A DNA stretch of 64,000 bases from Pedobacter boryungensis. GTDB taxonomy: Bacteria > Bacteroidota > Bacteroidia > Sphingobacteriales > Sphingobacteriaceae. Positions within the stretch are counted from its first letter, which is position 1, and every line of letters begins with the position of its first letter. The stretch covers positions 682,001 to 746,000 of the forward strand of contig NZ_JABMKV010000001.1 of assembly GCF_013204825.1 (NCBI RefSeq), written 5' to 3'. This document shows, in pieces, positions 26,222-35,229 of the stretch. The translations under genes were made by a program, and so were the position numbers. The notes beneath the pieces were generated by a model. That model was not told the origin of the DNA, did not search any database, and saw only the letters and a program-made list of their open reading frames with translations.

Positions 26222-28699
26222 TTATTTAAAAACCTCCACTTTCATTCTTTCAATTCTATTTTCCAATTGTTCAGAACTCATATTAGCACGTAAGCTATCC
26301 ACTTTTATTGGGAAAGAAAGTGGTGTAAATCTTTTTGGATATGTAATTACAATTGTGCTTTGTTGAATGCGATGTAAAGCAGCAGCTAATCTTGGTTCTT
26401 CTAACTGTTGATAAAAAACCTCATCGTAAGCCTGTCGTAATAATAAATTGTGTTTGTCGAAATCGTTAAAGACATTGAAAAATAGTCCAGCAGATGATTG
26501 TAAATGTTTATTCGCTACATATTTTCCAGGATATCCTTGGAAAACCAAGCCTGAAATACAAGCAATATCACGGAATTTTCGACGAGCCATTTCTGTGGAA
26601 TTAATGCTTAGAGAAATATCTTCTGTTAAATTTTCCGGTGAAAAAACTTCATATGCAATAGCATCATCCATTGGAATTTCGATATCACTTAATAGTTCAA
26701 AACCATAATCATTCATCGCCAATGAAAAAGTAATGGGTACTAGTTTACTTAATCGATAAGCTACTAAAGCGGCTAAAATCTCATGCACTAATCTACCTTC
26801 AAAAGGATAAGCAAAAAGATGAAATCCTTCTTTATTGTTAATCATCTCGATCAATAATTCATCATTTCTTGGTACATGAGAACGTTCTTGTTGCACCAAA
26901 AATAATGGATAAACCACATCTAATTCTTCTTCTTGATGTGTTTTATCTAATACCTCGTTATATTTTTTCCTTAAAACCGATCCCAAATTAGAAGATAAGG
27001 GCAACCTGCCTCCTAACCAACTTGGCGACATGGCTTTCTTCTGTTTGCTTTTTCGAACGATAACAGTCATATCTTTAATGTGAACAAAATCTAAAATCCG
27101 TCCTGCTAGGGTAAAACTATCTCCAGCTTTGAGTTTAGAAACGAAATATTCTTCTATCATCCCAATATATCCGCCAGATAGAAATTTTACTTTCAGCATA
27201 GCATCACTTACAATAGTTCCTATGTGTAACCGGTGACGCATAGCGATTTGTCTGCTTTTTACTTTCCAAAGGCCATCTTCTTCATCTTTTGCAACTTTTT
27301 TAAATTCTTGATAAGCAGTTAAACTATCTCCACCAGAGGTGATAAATTGCATCACCCAATTCCATTCTTCTGGCAATAACATTTTAAAAGCATGAGTGTT
27401 TTTTACTTCTTCGTAAACGGTTTTATCATCAAATCCATCACCAATGGCAAGCGTAACCAAATATTGAATGAGCGTATCAAAAACCATAATTACAGGCTCT
27501 CTACTTTCTATATTATTTTCTTTTGCCGCTTCTTTAATCGCAGCAGCTTCCACTAATTCTAATGCATGGGTTGGTAAGAAATAGATTTTAGAGGTTTCTC
27601 CTGGAGAGTGCCCCGAACGGCCAGCTCTTTGCAAAAACCTTGCAACACCTTTGGGTGAACCGACTTGAACTACGGTATCAACAGGTTTAAAATCTACACC
27701 TAAATCTAGAGAGGAAGTGGCAATAACAGCTTTCAATAAGCCAGTATGTAAAGCGTCTTCAATCCAGTTTCGCAGCTCAAAATCTATGGAACCATGATGA
27801 ATAGCAATTCTTCCTGCCAATTCTGGTTCAATATTCAGTAAATGTTGATACCACATTTCAGACTGACCACGGGTATTGATGAAAATTAAAGTGGTTTTAC
27901 TTTTTTCTATGATTGGAAGTAATTTGTACGCCAGTTTTAATCCTAAATGCCCTGCCCAGGGTAGCGTTTCAATATCATCTGGTAAAATAGATTTGATAAC
28001 AATTTTTTTATTCAGTTTTGCTTTGATAATTGTCCGCTTAGCATTTACATCTGGCTCAATAACATCTAAAGCCTCTTCTATATTGCCAATTGTTGCTGAA
28101 ATGCCCCAAACTCTTAAATGTTGTGTTTTTGCATTTTTTTGTAATCCTTTAATTCTTGAGATAGCTAATTCTACCAAAACCCCACGTTTACTACCTAACA
28201 ATTCGTGCCACTCATCTGCTACAATACATTTTAAACTTTCAAACAATGTTGATGAATTTTTTTGCGCCAATAAAAGATGCAAGCTTTCGGGAGTAATTAG
28301 TAAAATTTCTGGCATCGATTTCTTTTGCTGTAATTTCTCCGCCTGAGTGGTATCACCATTTCTAACGCCTACATGCCAATCGAGTTCTAATTCTGCTAAA
28401 ACTTCTCGCATTGCTCTTGCAATATCTTTTGCAAGTGATCTTAATGGTGTTATCCAAATGAGTTGTAAACGATCTTTAGCTCTTTTCTTATCTTTTACCT
28501 CTGCTAAGTTTATTCCTTCAATTACTACAGCTAAAAAAAGAGAAAACGTTTTTCCGAAACCTGTTGGAGCGTTTACTAATCCACTATAGCCTTTAGCATA
28601 AAAACTCCAAGCTTCTTCTTGAAACTTGAATGGTTTTTTGCCGTCTTTTTTAAGCCATTCGAGAACTTGCTGATAACCTTTTGTTTTAGCTATGCTCAT
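26222..28699 (-). CDS. Ligase-associated DNA damage response DEXH-box helicase (Lhr-type)
   Basis: 825 residues. Superfamily 2 helicase: Walker A NAPTGFGKT with Lys50, motif II DEWH at 162-165, motif III ISATIG, motif V ATSSLDLGVDFK and motif VI FLQRAGRSGH. After the RecA domains come a winged helix and the Lhr core domain, with no long Lhr C-terminal extension. It is a 3'-5' translocase expected to unwind DNA or RNA:DNA for the partner ligase and nucleases. Its start overlaps the ligase stop by 4 bases. Confidence 0.94.
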   Translation of the reverse strand: MSIAKTKGYQQVLEWLKKDGKKPFKFQEEAWSFYAKGYSGLVNAPTGFGKTFSLFLAVVIEGINLAEVKDKKRAKDRLQLIWITPLRSLAKDIARAMREVLAELELDWHVGVRNGDTTQAEKLQQKKSMPEILLITPESLHLLLAQKNSSTLFESLKCIVADEWHELLGSKRGVLVELAISRIKGLQKNAKTQHLRVWGISATIGNIEEALDVIEPDVNAKRTIIKAKLNKKIVIKSILPDDIETLPWAGHLGLKLAYKLLPIIEKSKTTLIFINTRGQSEMWYQHLLNIEPELAGRIAIHHGSIDFELRNWIEDALHTGLLKAVIATSSLDLGVDFKPVDTVVQVGSPKGVARFLQRAGRSGHSPGETSKIYFLPTHALELVEAAAIKEAAKENNIESREPVIMVFDTLIQYLVTLAIGDGFDDKTVYEEVKNTHAFKMLLPEEWNWVMQFITSGGDSLTAYQEFKKVAKDEEDGLWKVKSRQIAMRHRLHIGTIVSDAMLKVKFLSGGYIGMIEEYFVSKLKAGDSFTLAGRILDFVHIKDMTVIVRKSKQKKAMSPSWLGGRLPLSSNLGSVLRKKYNEVLDKTHQEEELDVVYPLFLVQQERSHVPRNDELLIEMINNKEGFHLFAYPFEGRLVHEILAALVAYRLSKLVPITFSLAMNDYGFELLSDIEIPMDDAIAYEVFSPENLTEDISLSINSTEMARRKFRDIACISGLVFQGYPGKYVANKHLQSSAGLFFNVFNDFDKHNLLLRQAYDEVFYQQLEEPRLAAALHRIQQSTIVITYPKRFTPLSFPIKVDSLRANMSSEQLENRIERMKVEVFK

Positions 28700-30288
28700 A
28701 ATGTAGAATATAATAGCTGTCTTAGGTCATCCAAGGTATTAATTTCATCTGCTTTTTTATCTTTTCGCCATCTTGCGATACGAGGAAAACGTAAAGCTAA
28801 TCCTGCTTTATGTCTTTTACTTTCAGCTATTCCTTCAAAAGCAATCTCAAAAACTAATTCTGGTTTTACTGTTCTAACGGGTCCGAATTTTTCTATTGCA
28901 TTTTTATTTACAAATGAATTTACTTCTTTAATTTCTTTATCAGTTAAACCAGAGTATGCTTTTGCTATAGTAATTAATTGTTCCCCATCTCTCACTGCAA
29001 AGGTGTAATCAGTATAAAAATTAGCTCTACGTCCGCTTCCTTTTTGGGCATAAATCATAACCGTATCAATAGTGTAAGGATTTATTTTCCATTTCCACCA
29101 ATCGCCACGTTTGCGACCTGTATGAAACACAGAATCTAATTTTTTCAGCATAATGCCTTCGCTATTAATTTCTCTAGAAGTTTTTCTAAGCTCAGCCAAT
29201 TTTTCCCAACTATCAAATTCTATTACTGGAGATAACAACACAATGTTTTTAGTCTGGAGTTTTTTAATCACATCAACTAAAATCAATCTTCTTTTTAATA
29301 ATGGTTCTTGCCTAATATCTTTTGCATCAAACTCTAAAATATCATAAGTAAAGAAGCCAATTGGCGCATCATTCAATTGGGATTTATTTATCGTTTTACG
29401 ATTTAATCTTTGTTGTAAAATGCTAAATGATTGTACATTCCCATCCTTAACAGAAAGTATTTCTCCATCTAAGACAGATCCATCTGGTAGCTCTTCCTTT
29501 AGAAAATGTAATTCCGGAAATTGATCTGTAACCAATTCTTCTCCACGCGACCAAATGAATAATTCTCCATTTCGTTTTACAATTTGGCCACGTATACCAT
29601 CCCATTTCCATTCGGCTTGCCAAGCATTAGTTTCCCCTAGGTTTTCTGGCTCAGTTTCTAAAGCATATGCTAAACAGAAAGGGTAGGGCCAACTATTATC
29701 GGTATTTACATGAGCTCCAGCGATTAATTCCTTGTAAGTAATTTCATTAGGTAACCACTTGCCCATAATGCTGTGCATAATTTTACTGCTATCTTCTTCA
29801 TTCTGTTTGGCAATAGCATTAACCAGCATTTTGTTAGAAACACCAATTCTAAAATTTCCTGATATTAATTTGTTAAATATGAAACGTTCTTGCGTGTTTA
29901 AACTATCCCATGCATTTAGAATATACGCTTTTTTAACCTCATCTGTTTCTCCATTTAGTTGGGCAAGCTCAGTAATCCATTGATTTAGTGGCTTTTCTAT
30001 TGTATTTTTTGCTGGCGGAAGAACCAAAGCGATGGTTTCACTTAAATCGCCAACACTACTGTAACTTTCAGAAAATAACCATTCTGGTATTCCACTTAAT
30101 TCAATTGCCCATTGTTTAATTAATGCTGTATTTACTGGTCTTTTTGGTCTTTTTCCAGTAAACATAGCAATTACATGGGGCTTATCTTTATCATCAGCTT
30201 CTGTAAAATAAGAAACCAATGCGGCAATTTTATCATTGGTTTTGTTGCTGAGTTCTAATTCTTGGATCAGTTGTGAAAATCGCTTCAT
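28696..30288 (-). CDS. Ligase-associated ATP-dependent DNA ligase
   Basis: 530 residues. An N-terminal ligase DNA-binding domain (about 1-195) includes FNKLISGNFRIGVSNKM. The nucleotidyltransferase core has the adenylated lysine motif KWDGIR (Lys228), DGEILS and GIMLKKLDS. A C-terminal OB domain holds motif V KWKINPYTIDTVMIYAQ and the end FPRIARWR, near-typical for bacterial LigB/LigC-like ATP ligases. It seals nicks; in this gene set it is thought to act in a dedicated damage response beside the essential NAD ligase. Overlaps the neighbours on both sides by 4 bases. Confidence 0.94.
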   Translation of the reverse strand: MKRFSQLIQELELSNKTNDKIAALVSYFTEADDKDKPHVIAMFTGKRPKRPVNTALIKQWAIELSGIPEWLFSESYSSVGDLSETIALVLPPAKNTIEKPLNQWITELAQLNGETDEVKKAYILNAWDSLNTQERFIFNKLISGNFRIGVSNKMLVNAIAKQNEEDSSKIMHSIMGKWLPNEITYKELIAGAHVNTDNSWPYPFCLAYALETEPENLGETNAWQAEWKWDGIRGQIVKRNGELFIWSRGEELVTDQFPELHFLKEELPDGSVLDGEILSVKDGNVQSFSILQQRLNRKTINKSQLNDAPIGFFTYDILEFDAKDIRQEPLLKRRLILVDVIKKLQTKNIVLLSPVIEFDSWEKLAELRKTSREINSEGIMLKKLDSVFHTGRKRGDWWKWKINPYTIDTVMIYAQKGSGRRANFYTDYTFAVRDGEQLITIAKAYSGLTDKEIKEVNSFVNKNAIEKFGPVRTVKPELVFEIAFEGIAESKRHKAGLALRFPRIARWRKDKKADEINTLDDLRQLLYSTL

Positions 30289-31319
30289 TTACTTTCTTCT
30301 TTAAGTGGGTTTTCATTTGCCTCTCCAATAATTTCATCATCTTCTGCGCCATATTTGGTTAATACTTCTTCAGAATTAATACCGATTTCATTTAAGTATT
30401 TAGAAAAAACTGCTGTAGAACCATGTGTGACAAAAACTTTTTCTGCTTCTGTTGCTTTAATAGCAGATAATAAACCTGGCCAATCTGCATGATCGCTTAA
30501 GGCAAATCCTGCATCAGCACTTCTCCATCTTCTACCAGCTCTTACGGCCATCCAACCAGAACAAACACCAATTGCGGGTTGCTGCAAGCTTTTTACCCAT
30601 CTGCCATCAGCTAATGCTGGTGGAATAATTACAATTCCTTTTTGTAACTCGTCTTTTTTAATTTCAGAAGTAATTCTTATGGTTTCTGGTAGTTCTATAC
30701 CAACTTCTGCAAAACCTTCATTTAAATTTGCAATAGAATTATGTACATATATTGGATATTCACCAGCTAAATTTTTGATTAGCCTTTGTGCTTTGCCTAA
30801 ACTATAAGCCACTAAAATGCTAGTTTTGCCTTTATGGTTATTGTCTTTTACCCAATTTTTAATTTGCCCAAATATTAACTCTTGTTGTTCCCAAGTATAA
30901 ATTGGTAAACCAAATGTACTTTCGGAAACAAAAGTATGGCATTTTACAGGTTCAAAAGCAGTGCTAATTCCATCGTATTCTACTTTATAGTCTCCAGAAA
31001 CCACACAAATTTCTCCCTTATATTCTAATCTTATTTGCGATGAGCCGATTACGTGGCCCGCTGGAAAAAGACTTAGTTTTATGCCGTTAATGTTTATTTC
31101 TTTGTGATATGGTAAGGTTTGAACATTGTTTTCTAGTCCATATCGTTGCTTTAAAATTGGTTTAGTTAATTCGTGGCATAAATAATTTTTATTACCCCAC
31201 TTTACATGATCTGCATGTCCATGTGTGGTTACTGCAAAATCTACAGGATGCCAAGGGTCAATGTAAAAATTGCCTTGTTTGCAGTAAATACCTCGATTTG
31301 TAAATTCAATTAAGCTCAT
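30285..31319 (-). CDS. Ligase-associated DNA damage response exonuclease (MBL/beta-CASP)
   Basis: 344 residues from the ATG at 31319 (MSLIEFTNRGIYC); a TTG 5 codons upstream is less likely. Metallo-beta-lactamase site THGHADHVKWG near residue 33, GHVIGSSQIRLE near 100, VVSGDY near 120, and a late His in LSDHADWPG. It is an Artemis/SNM1-like 5' exonuclease family. First gene of the exonuclease-ligase-helicase-PdeM operon and divergent from the SatD gene. The triple operator lies 46-121 bases upstream of its ATG, so it could share that control. Confidence 0.92.
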   Translation of the reverse strand: MSLIEFTNRGIYCKQGNFYIDPWHPVDFAVTTHGHADHVKWGNKNYLCHELTKPILKQRYGLENNVQTLPYHKEININGIKLSLFPAGHVIGSSQIRLEYKGEICVVSGDYKVEYDGISTAFEPVKCHTFVSESTFGLPIYTWEQQELIFGQIKNWVKDNNHKGKTSILVAYSLGKAQRLIKNLAGEYPIYVHNSIANLNEGFAEVGIELPETIRITSEIKKDELQKGIVIIPPALADGRWVKSLQQPAIGVCSGWMAVRAGRRWRSADAGFALSDHADWPGLLSAIKATEAEKVFVTHGSTAVFSKYLNEIGINSEEVLTKYGAEDDEIIGEANENPLKEESK

Positions 31320-31364
31320 TAAGTTATACAACAAATGGCTATTGACATAAGTTTTACTAATTAT

Positions 31365-31440
31365 TATCGGGTATTTAGCCGATAAATTAGATTATCGGGT
31401 AATTAGCCGATATTTTGAATTATCGTGTATTTACCCGATA
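31365..31440. promoter_or_regulatory. Three palindromic operators at exact 28-bp spacing
   Basis: Three 20-bp sites of form TATCGG-N8-CCGATA: 31365-31384 (perfect arms), 31393-31412 (perfect arms) and 31421-31440 (one arm changed to TATCGT). The starts are 28 bases apart. They fill the region between the divergent exonuclease and SatD-family genes. A TATTTTG -7-like element (31411-31417) lies between sites 2 and 3, so occupancy should block the satD promoter. The HTH-bearing SatD-family protein next to it is the natural candidate binder. Confidence 0.75.
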
Positions 31441-31448
31441 TTAGATTT

Positions 31449-32060
31449 ATGATAGCTGTAATAACTGGAGATATAATTAATTCTAGAGCATTGCCAGAAG
31501 AATGGATAAGTACCCTTAAAAGTGCTTTAGAAGGTTTATTTGGTAAAAATATTAATTGGGAAATATTTAGGGGAGATAGTTTTCAGATAGAATTAAATGC
31601 AAAAGATGCATTAATAAATGCGATATATATTAAGGCGTGTATTAAAACCTTAAAAAAAGCAGATGTCAGGATAGGAATTGGTATTGGTAAAAAAAGTACG
31701 AATTCAACAAAGGTGACAGAAGCCAATGGCGAGGCTTTTGTAAATTCTGGCTTTGCTTTTGATACCTTAAAAGTAAACAAGGTAAATATGGCATTGAAAA
31801 CCCCTTGTAAAGCTTTTGATGCTAACTTTAATTTGCTTATTAAATTTGCATTAATTGCAATGGATAATTGGGGGCCTATTAGTGCGGAAATGATAAAATA
31901 TGCCATCGAAAATAAAAACCTTAAACAAGATAAAATTGCTAAAATATCTGGTAGAAGCCAATCGTCAGTTAGTGAAGCCTTAAAAAGAGGGCATTATGCC
32001 GAAATTATAGAGTTGGAAAATAAATATAGAAACGAGGTAGTTAAATTAATTAAAAAATAA
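31449..32060 (+). CDS. SatD family protein with C-terminal helix-turn-helix
   Basis: 203 residues from the ATG at 31449; a GTG at 31425 lies inside operator 3. The N-terminal part has MIAVITGDIINSR (GD and SR), WEIFRGDSFQIEL and a VRIGIGIGKK strand, the SatD-family signature. The arrangement is reminiscent of palm-type nucleotide cyclase domains, though I cannot assign activity. The C-terminal QDKIAKISGRSQSSVSEAL (about 157-175) is a helix-turn-helix. The stop overlaps the DUF3307 start by one base. Likely an autoregulated cytosolic sensor/regulator of the downstream membrane protein. SatD is named for acid tolerance in Streptococcus mutans; its biochemical role is not settled. Confidence 0.82.
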   Translation: MIAVITGDIINSRALPEEWISTLKSALEGLFGKNINWEIFRGDSFQIELNAKDALINAIYIKACIKTLKKADVRIGIGIGKKSTNSTKVTEANGEAFVNSGFAFDTLKVNKVNMALKTPCKAFDANFNLLIKFALIAMDNWGPISAEMIKYAIENKNLKQDKIAKISGRSQSSVSEALKRGHYAEIIELENKYRNEVVKLIKK

Positions 32061-32758
32061 TGGCACTTGCTTTACTTAAATTGTTGATGGCTCATATTTT
32101 AGGAGATTTTTTCCTGCAACCAAATTCATGGGTAATAGATAAAGAGAAAAGAAGATTAAAATCGGGAAAATTATACCTCCATATTGCACTTCATATTGCT
32201 TTAATTTTTTTGATGTTTTGCTCTTTAACAATTTGGAAAGTAGCATTAATTATAGGTTTTATGCATGGTATAATTGATGTCACTAAGCTTATTTTCCAGA
32301 AAGCACAAACCAAAAGAATTTGGTTCTTTGTAGATCAGTTTTTACACATAGCAGTAATCCTTATTTGTTGGCAATATATTTATCATTCAAGTATTAATAT
32401 AGCATTCTATTTACAATCAGATCAGTTATGGCTATTCTTATTAGGTGCTTTGTTTTTAACCTCGCCAGCAGCCATATTTATTAGAGTAATTATTGCCAAA
32501 TGGATTCCAAGCAAAGCGTCTACCTCATTACAAGATGCAGGAAAGTTTATTGGCATTTTGGAACGCTTACTTATTTATCTTTTTGTTTGCACCAATCATT
32601 TTGAAGCTGTTGGTTTTTTACTAGCGGCTAAATCTATTTTTAGATTTGGTGATTTAAAGGAAGCCCATGACATTAAGCTTACCGAATACGTGCTAATTGG
32701 CACTTTATTGAGTTTTGGTATTGCATTAATTGTAGCAATGGCTGTTATAAATATATAA
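32060..32758 (+). CDS. DUF3307 family polytopic membrane protein
   Basis: 232 residues with about six hydrophobic helices. Conserved-looking polar residues lie in or next to membrane segments: MAHILGDFFLQ near 10, LHIALHIAL near 37, FMHGIIDVTKL near 70 and FFVDQFLHIAVIL near 92. The DUF3307 family is uncharacterised. The intramembrane His/Asp series suggests a metal site, and thus an enzyme or transporter, but that is inference. It is coupled to the SatD-family gene by a one-base stop/start overlap. The pair seems to be a common gene couple. Confidence 0.8.
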   Translation: MALALLKLLMAHILGDFFLQPNSWVIDKEKRRLKSGKLYLHIALHIALIFLMFCSLTIWKVALIIGFMHGIIDVTKLIFQKAQTKRIWFFVDQFLHIAVILICWQYIYHSSINIAFYLQSDQLWLFLLGALFLTSPAAIFIRVIIAKWIPSKASTSLQDAGKFIGILERLLIYLFVCTNHFEAVGFLLAAKSIFRFGDLKEAHDIKLTEYVLIGTLLSFGIALIVAMAVINI

Positions 32759-32800
32759 TTTTTTTTGAAACGCAATTGCATCACCATAATTAATAGTAAT

Positions 32801-32985
32801 CCAGCTTTTTGCTTTACTCGCTGCGCAACGTATTCGCTTCAATCTGGGCTATTTAACTTAGGCTTGTGCAAGGAACCGTAAATAGTTATAAAAACCTGTG
32901 TAAATTAAATCTGAACGAAGTGGAAAGCCCACAGTTGAGGAACGAAACGAGGACTTGAAACAAAGTGCAGGACGAATGTTGATAG
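32801..32985. repeat. Probable intergenic repeat element
   Basis: The 298-base gap 32759-33056 holds no convincing gene. It contains a more GC-rich stretch bounded by CCAG (32801) and CTGG (32844-32847), which on the minus strand begins AGATTGAAGCGAAT. A second block (about 32930-32985) has repeated GAACGAA and GAGGA words. Both resemble dispersed intergenic elements of Bacteroidetes, from memory rather than from a search. A short open frame through the second block has no start and is not called. Confidence 0.4.
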
Positions 32986-33009
32986 AATTACTGAAATTGC
33001 TTTTCAATA

Positions 33010-33041
33010 AAAAAGCCTCAAATATTAACTTGAGGCTTTTT
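33010..33041. terminator. Bidirectional terminator before the DPP-IV gene stop
   Basis: 12-bp stem AAAAAGCCTCAA / TTGAGGCTTTTT with an 8-base loop, T-rich on both sides. It ends transcripts of the DUF3307 side and of the convergent peptidase gene. Confidence 0.85.
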
Positions 33042-33056
33042 GTTTTTATAATTGAA

Positions 33057-35228
33057 TTATCTTGCTCCTGGTGGGCAATACTCTTTTAAGAATTTAGTAT
33101 AAGTTAACGCTAAATGTTCACTTGTTCCAGCACCTTCAAAAATACCGTGTGTACGATTTGGATAGCTCATCATTTGGAATACTTTCTTGTTTTTAATTAA
33201 TTCGTTAATTAACATTTCTGCATTTTGATAATGAACATTATCATCTCCTGTGCCATGGATGTATAACAAATTTCCAACCAAGTTTTTAGCATATGTAATA
33301 GGAGAGCCTTTTACGTAAGCTTCTGTAGTAGGGAAAGGAGTACCCATATAACGTTCTTGGTAAATATTATCGTAAGTTAATTGGTTGGCAACAGCAGCTA
33401 CAGCAATACCAGTCTTGTAAATGTCTGGATATTGGAATAACAAGTTTAAGGTAGAAGAACCACCACCGCTCCAGCCGTGAACAGCAACACGATCTTTATC
33501 CATAAATGAATAAGTCGCTAATAATTTCTTAGTAGCCATTGCTTGATCGCGAATATTGATTACACCGATATTTTTGTAAATCGCTTTTCTCCATGCTGCA
33601 CCTTTTGGAACTGGAGCACCACGATTATCCATCGAAATGTAGATATAACCATCTTTAGCCATATCACCTACATATAAGCCATTTCTACCAGCGCCCCAAA
33701 CATCTGCAGCAGTTTGTGAAGCAGGTTCGCCATAAACATAAAAAACAACTGGGTATTTTTTAGTTGCATCGAAATTATCTGGTTTTTTCATCCAACCATC
33801 CATTTCTACTCCATCTTCTGTAGTTACTTTAAAGAACTCTACTTTATTCTTAGGTGGCGTTTGTTTAGCTAGTTGGTTTGTTATACTTCCCTCCATGGTT
33901 AATGGATTGTTAGTCGCAAAATTCATCCACTCTGTTACTGGAGAGACAACCGAGCTATTGTAGCTATGACGAGCAAATAAGCCATTTGGCGAAATTGAAT
34001 AACTGTGTGTGCCAGGTAAAATAGAAGGGGTTACCATTTCTAGTTTTCCTTTTCCATCTAATTTAGTTTTGTAAAGATATTTTTGAGTAGCATTTGTTGG
34101 CGAAGCCATGAAATAAACTGTGTTATTTTTCTCGTTAATTAAGTTAACGCTAATTACATCATAGTTACCTTTTGTAATTAATGTTTCTTTCTTACCATCT
34201 CTGCTAACGCGATATAAGTGGGTATAGCCATCTTTTTCGGTTTGATACACAAACTCTTTATTGCCATTTAACCAAACAAAATCATCTTGTGGATCTATCC
34301 AAGCTTTATTATTTTCTTTATATATTTCACTTACTGAGCCATTTGTAGCATTTGCAATAAACAATTTGCTCTCATTTTGCTCACGATTTAATTGTTGTAA
34401 AATAACTTCATTTGTATTAGGAATCCAATCCATGCGAGGAATGTAATGCTGGATATTATCACCAGGAACTGCTAACCAATTTGTTTTTGCAGTTGCGATA
34501 TCAACTATACCTATTTTGCATGAAGATGGATCTTGACCAACTTTAGGGTATTCTACCGGAACTGTAAAGGGATAAATTGAGTCTGTATTGTTAATCATTA
34601 AAAAGTTTTTGATTTTGGTAGCATCAATTTGCCAATAAGCAATGGATTTACTATCAGGAGCCCATCTAAAACCATCTAAACAATTAAATTCTTCTTCATA
34701 AACCCAATCAAACGTACCGTTAATCATTCGAGAGGTTCCATCTGTAGTCAAAGCTTTAATTACTCCGGTAGTTAAGTCTTCTACATAAATGTTGTGTTCG
34801 CTCACGTAAGCCACCTTAGTTGCATCTGGAGAAAATTTGGCAAACATTAATGAAGAAGCAGGTTTACCTTTTCCAATTTGTTTTAAAGTATTATTTGCAA
34901 TATCTGCTACCCAATAGTCACCACGACTATCTTGACGCCAAACTCTTTTAGTATTGGTATAAATAAGTGCTTTTGTTCCATCCTCCGTTAATTGAAAACT
35001 CCTTACATTTAAAGGACTTGAAGCATTTGCTGGAGTAAGTAAAGCTCTCCCAATTATTGTTTTGCGCTCACTTTTTGGTAAAGTAATGGTGACGATTTCT
35101 CCACCTGCGTTTTGATAATAACTGTTCCCATCTTTGGTCCAGTTAATACCGCCTCTTTGTGCTTTTACATTGCCATTGCCAATGAAGGCTATAATTGCAA
35201 TAGCAATAAATAGTTTTGTTAGTTTCAT
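33057..35228 (-). CDS. S9 family dipeptidyl peptidase IV-like protease
   Basis: 723 residues with a signal peptide (1-23, NGNVKAQ). The N-terminal beta-propeller (about 80-480) includes DWVYEEEFNCLDGFRWAPDS with the Glu-Glu pair that binds the substrate amino terminus. The alpha/beta-hydrolase domain has nucleophile Ser in HGWSGGGSS, Asp in HGTGDDNVH and His in NRTHGIFEG. It removes X-Pro dipeptides from peptides in the periplasm. One base after the upstream sulfatase-like gene, so co-transcribed with it. Confidence 0.93.
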   Translation of the reverse strand: MKLTKLFIAIAIIAFIGNGNVKAQRGGINWTKDGNSYYQNAGGEIVTITLPKSERKTIIGRALLTPANASSPLNVRSFQLTEDGTKALIYTNTKRVWRQDSRGDYWVADIANNTLKQIGKGKPASSLMFAKFSPDATKVAYVSEHNIYVEDLTTGVIKALTTDGTSRMINGTFDWVYEEEFNCLDGFRWAPDSKSIAYWQIDATKIKNFLMINNTDSIYPFTVPVEYPKVGQDPSSCKIGIVDIATAKTNWLAVPGDNIQHYIPRMDWIPNTNEVILQQLNREQNESKLFIANATNGSVSEIYKENNKAWIDPQDDFVWLNGNKEFVYQTEKDGYTHLYRVSRDGKKETLITKGNYDVISVNLINEKNNTVYFMASPTNATQKYLYKTKLDGKGKLEMVTPSILPGTHSYSISPNGLFARHSYNSSVVSPVTEWMNFATNNPLTMEGSITNQLAKQTPPKNKVEFFKVTTEDGVEMDGWMKKPDNFDATKKYPVVFYVYGEPASQTAADVWGAGRNGLYVGDMAKDGYIYISMDNRGAPVPKGAAWRKAIYKNIGVINIRDQAMATKKLLATYSFMDKDRVAVHGWSGGGSSTLNLLFQYPDIYKTGIAVAAVANQLTYDNIYQERYMGTPFPTTEAYVKGSPITYAKNLVGNLLYIHGTGDDNVHYQNAEMLINELIKNKKVFQMMSYPNRTHGIFEGAGTSEHLALTYTKFLKEYCPPGAR

Positions 35229-35229
35229 A

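Noticed and set aside
26448..30000. Several plus-strand frames inside the helicase and ligase genes
   Set aside because: Shadows of the highly conserved minus-strand genes; hydrophobic/Ser-rich nonsense products.
31365..31440. CRISPR-like array upstream of the SatD gene
   Set aside because: Only three units with 8-base spacers between repeats and internal palindromes; these are operators.
32914..33150. Plus-strand open frame through GAACGAA words and the terminator
   Set aside because: No start codon at a sensible place, and it runs through a terminator and into the antisense of a real gene.
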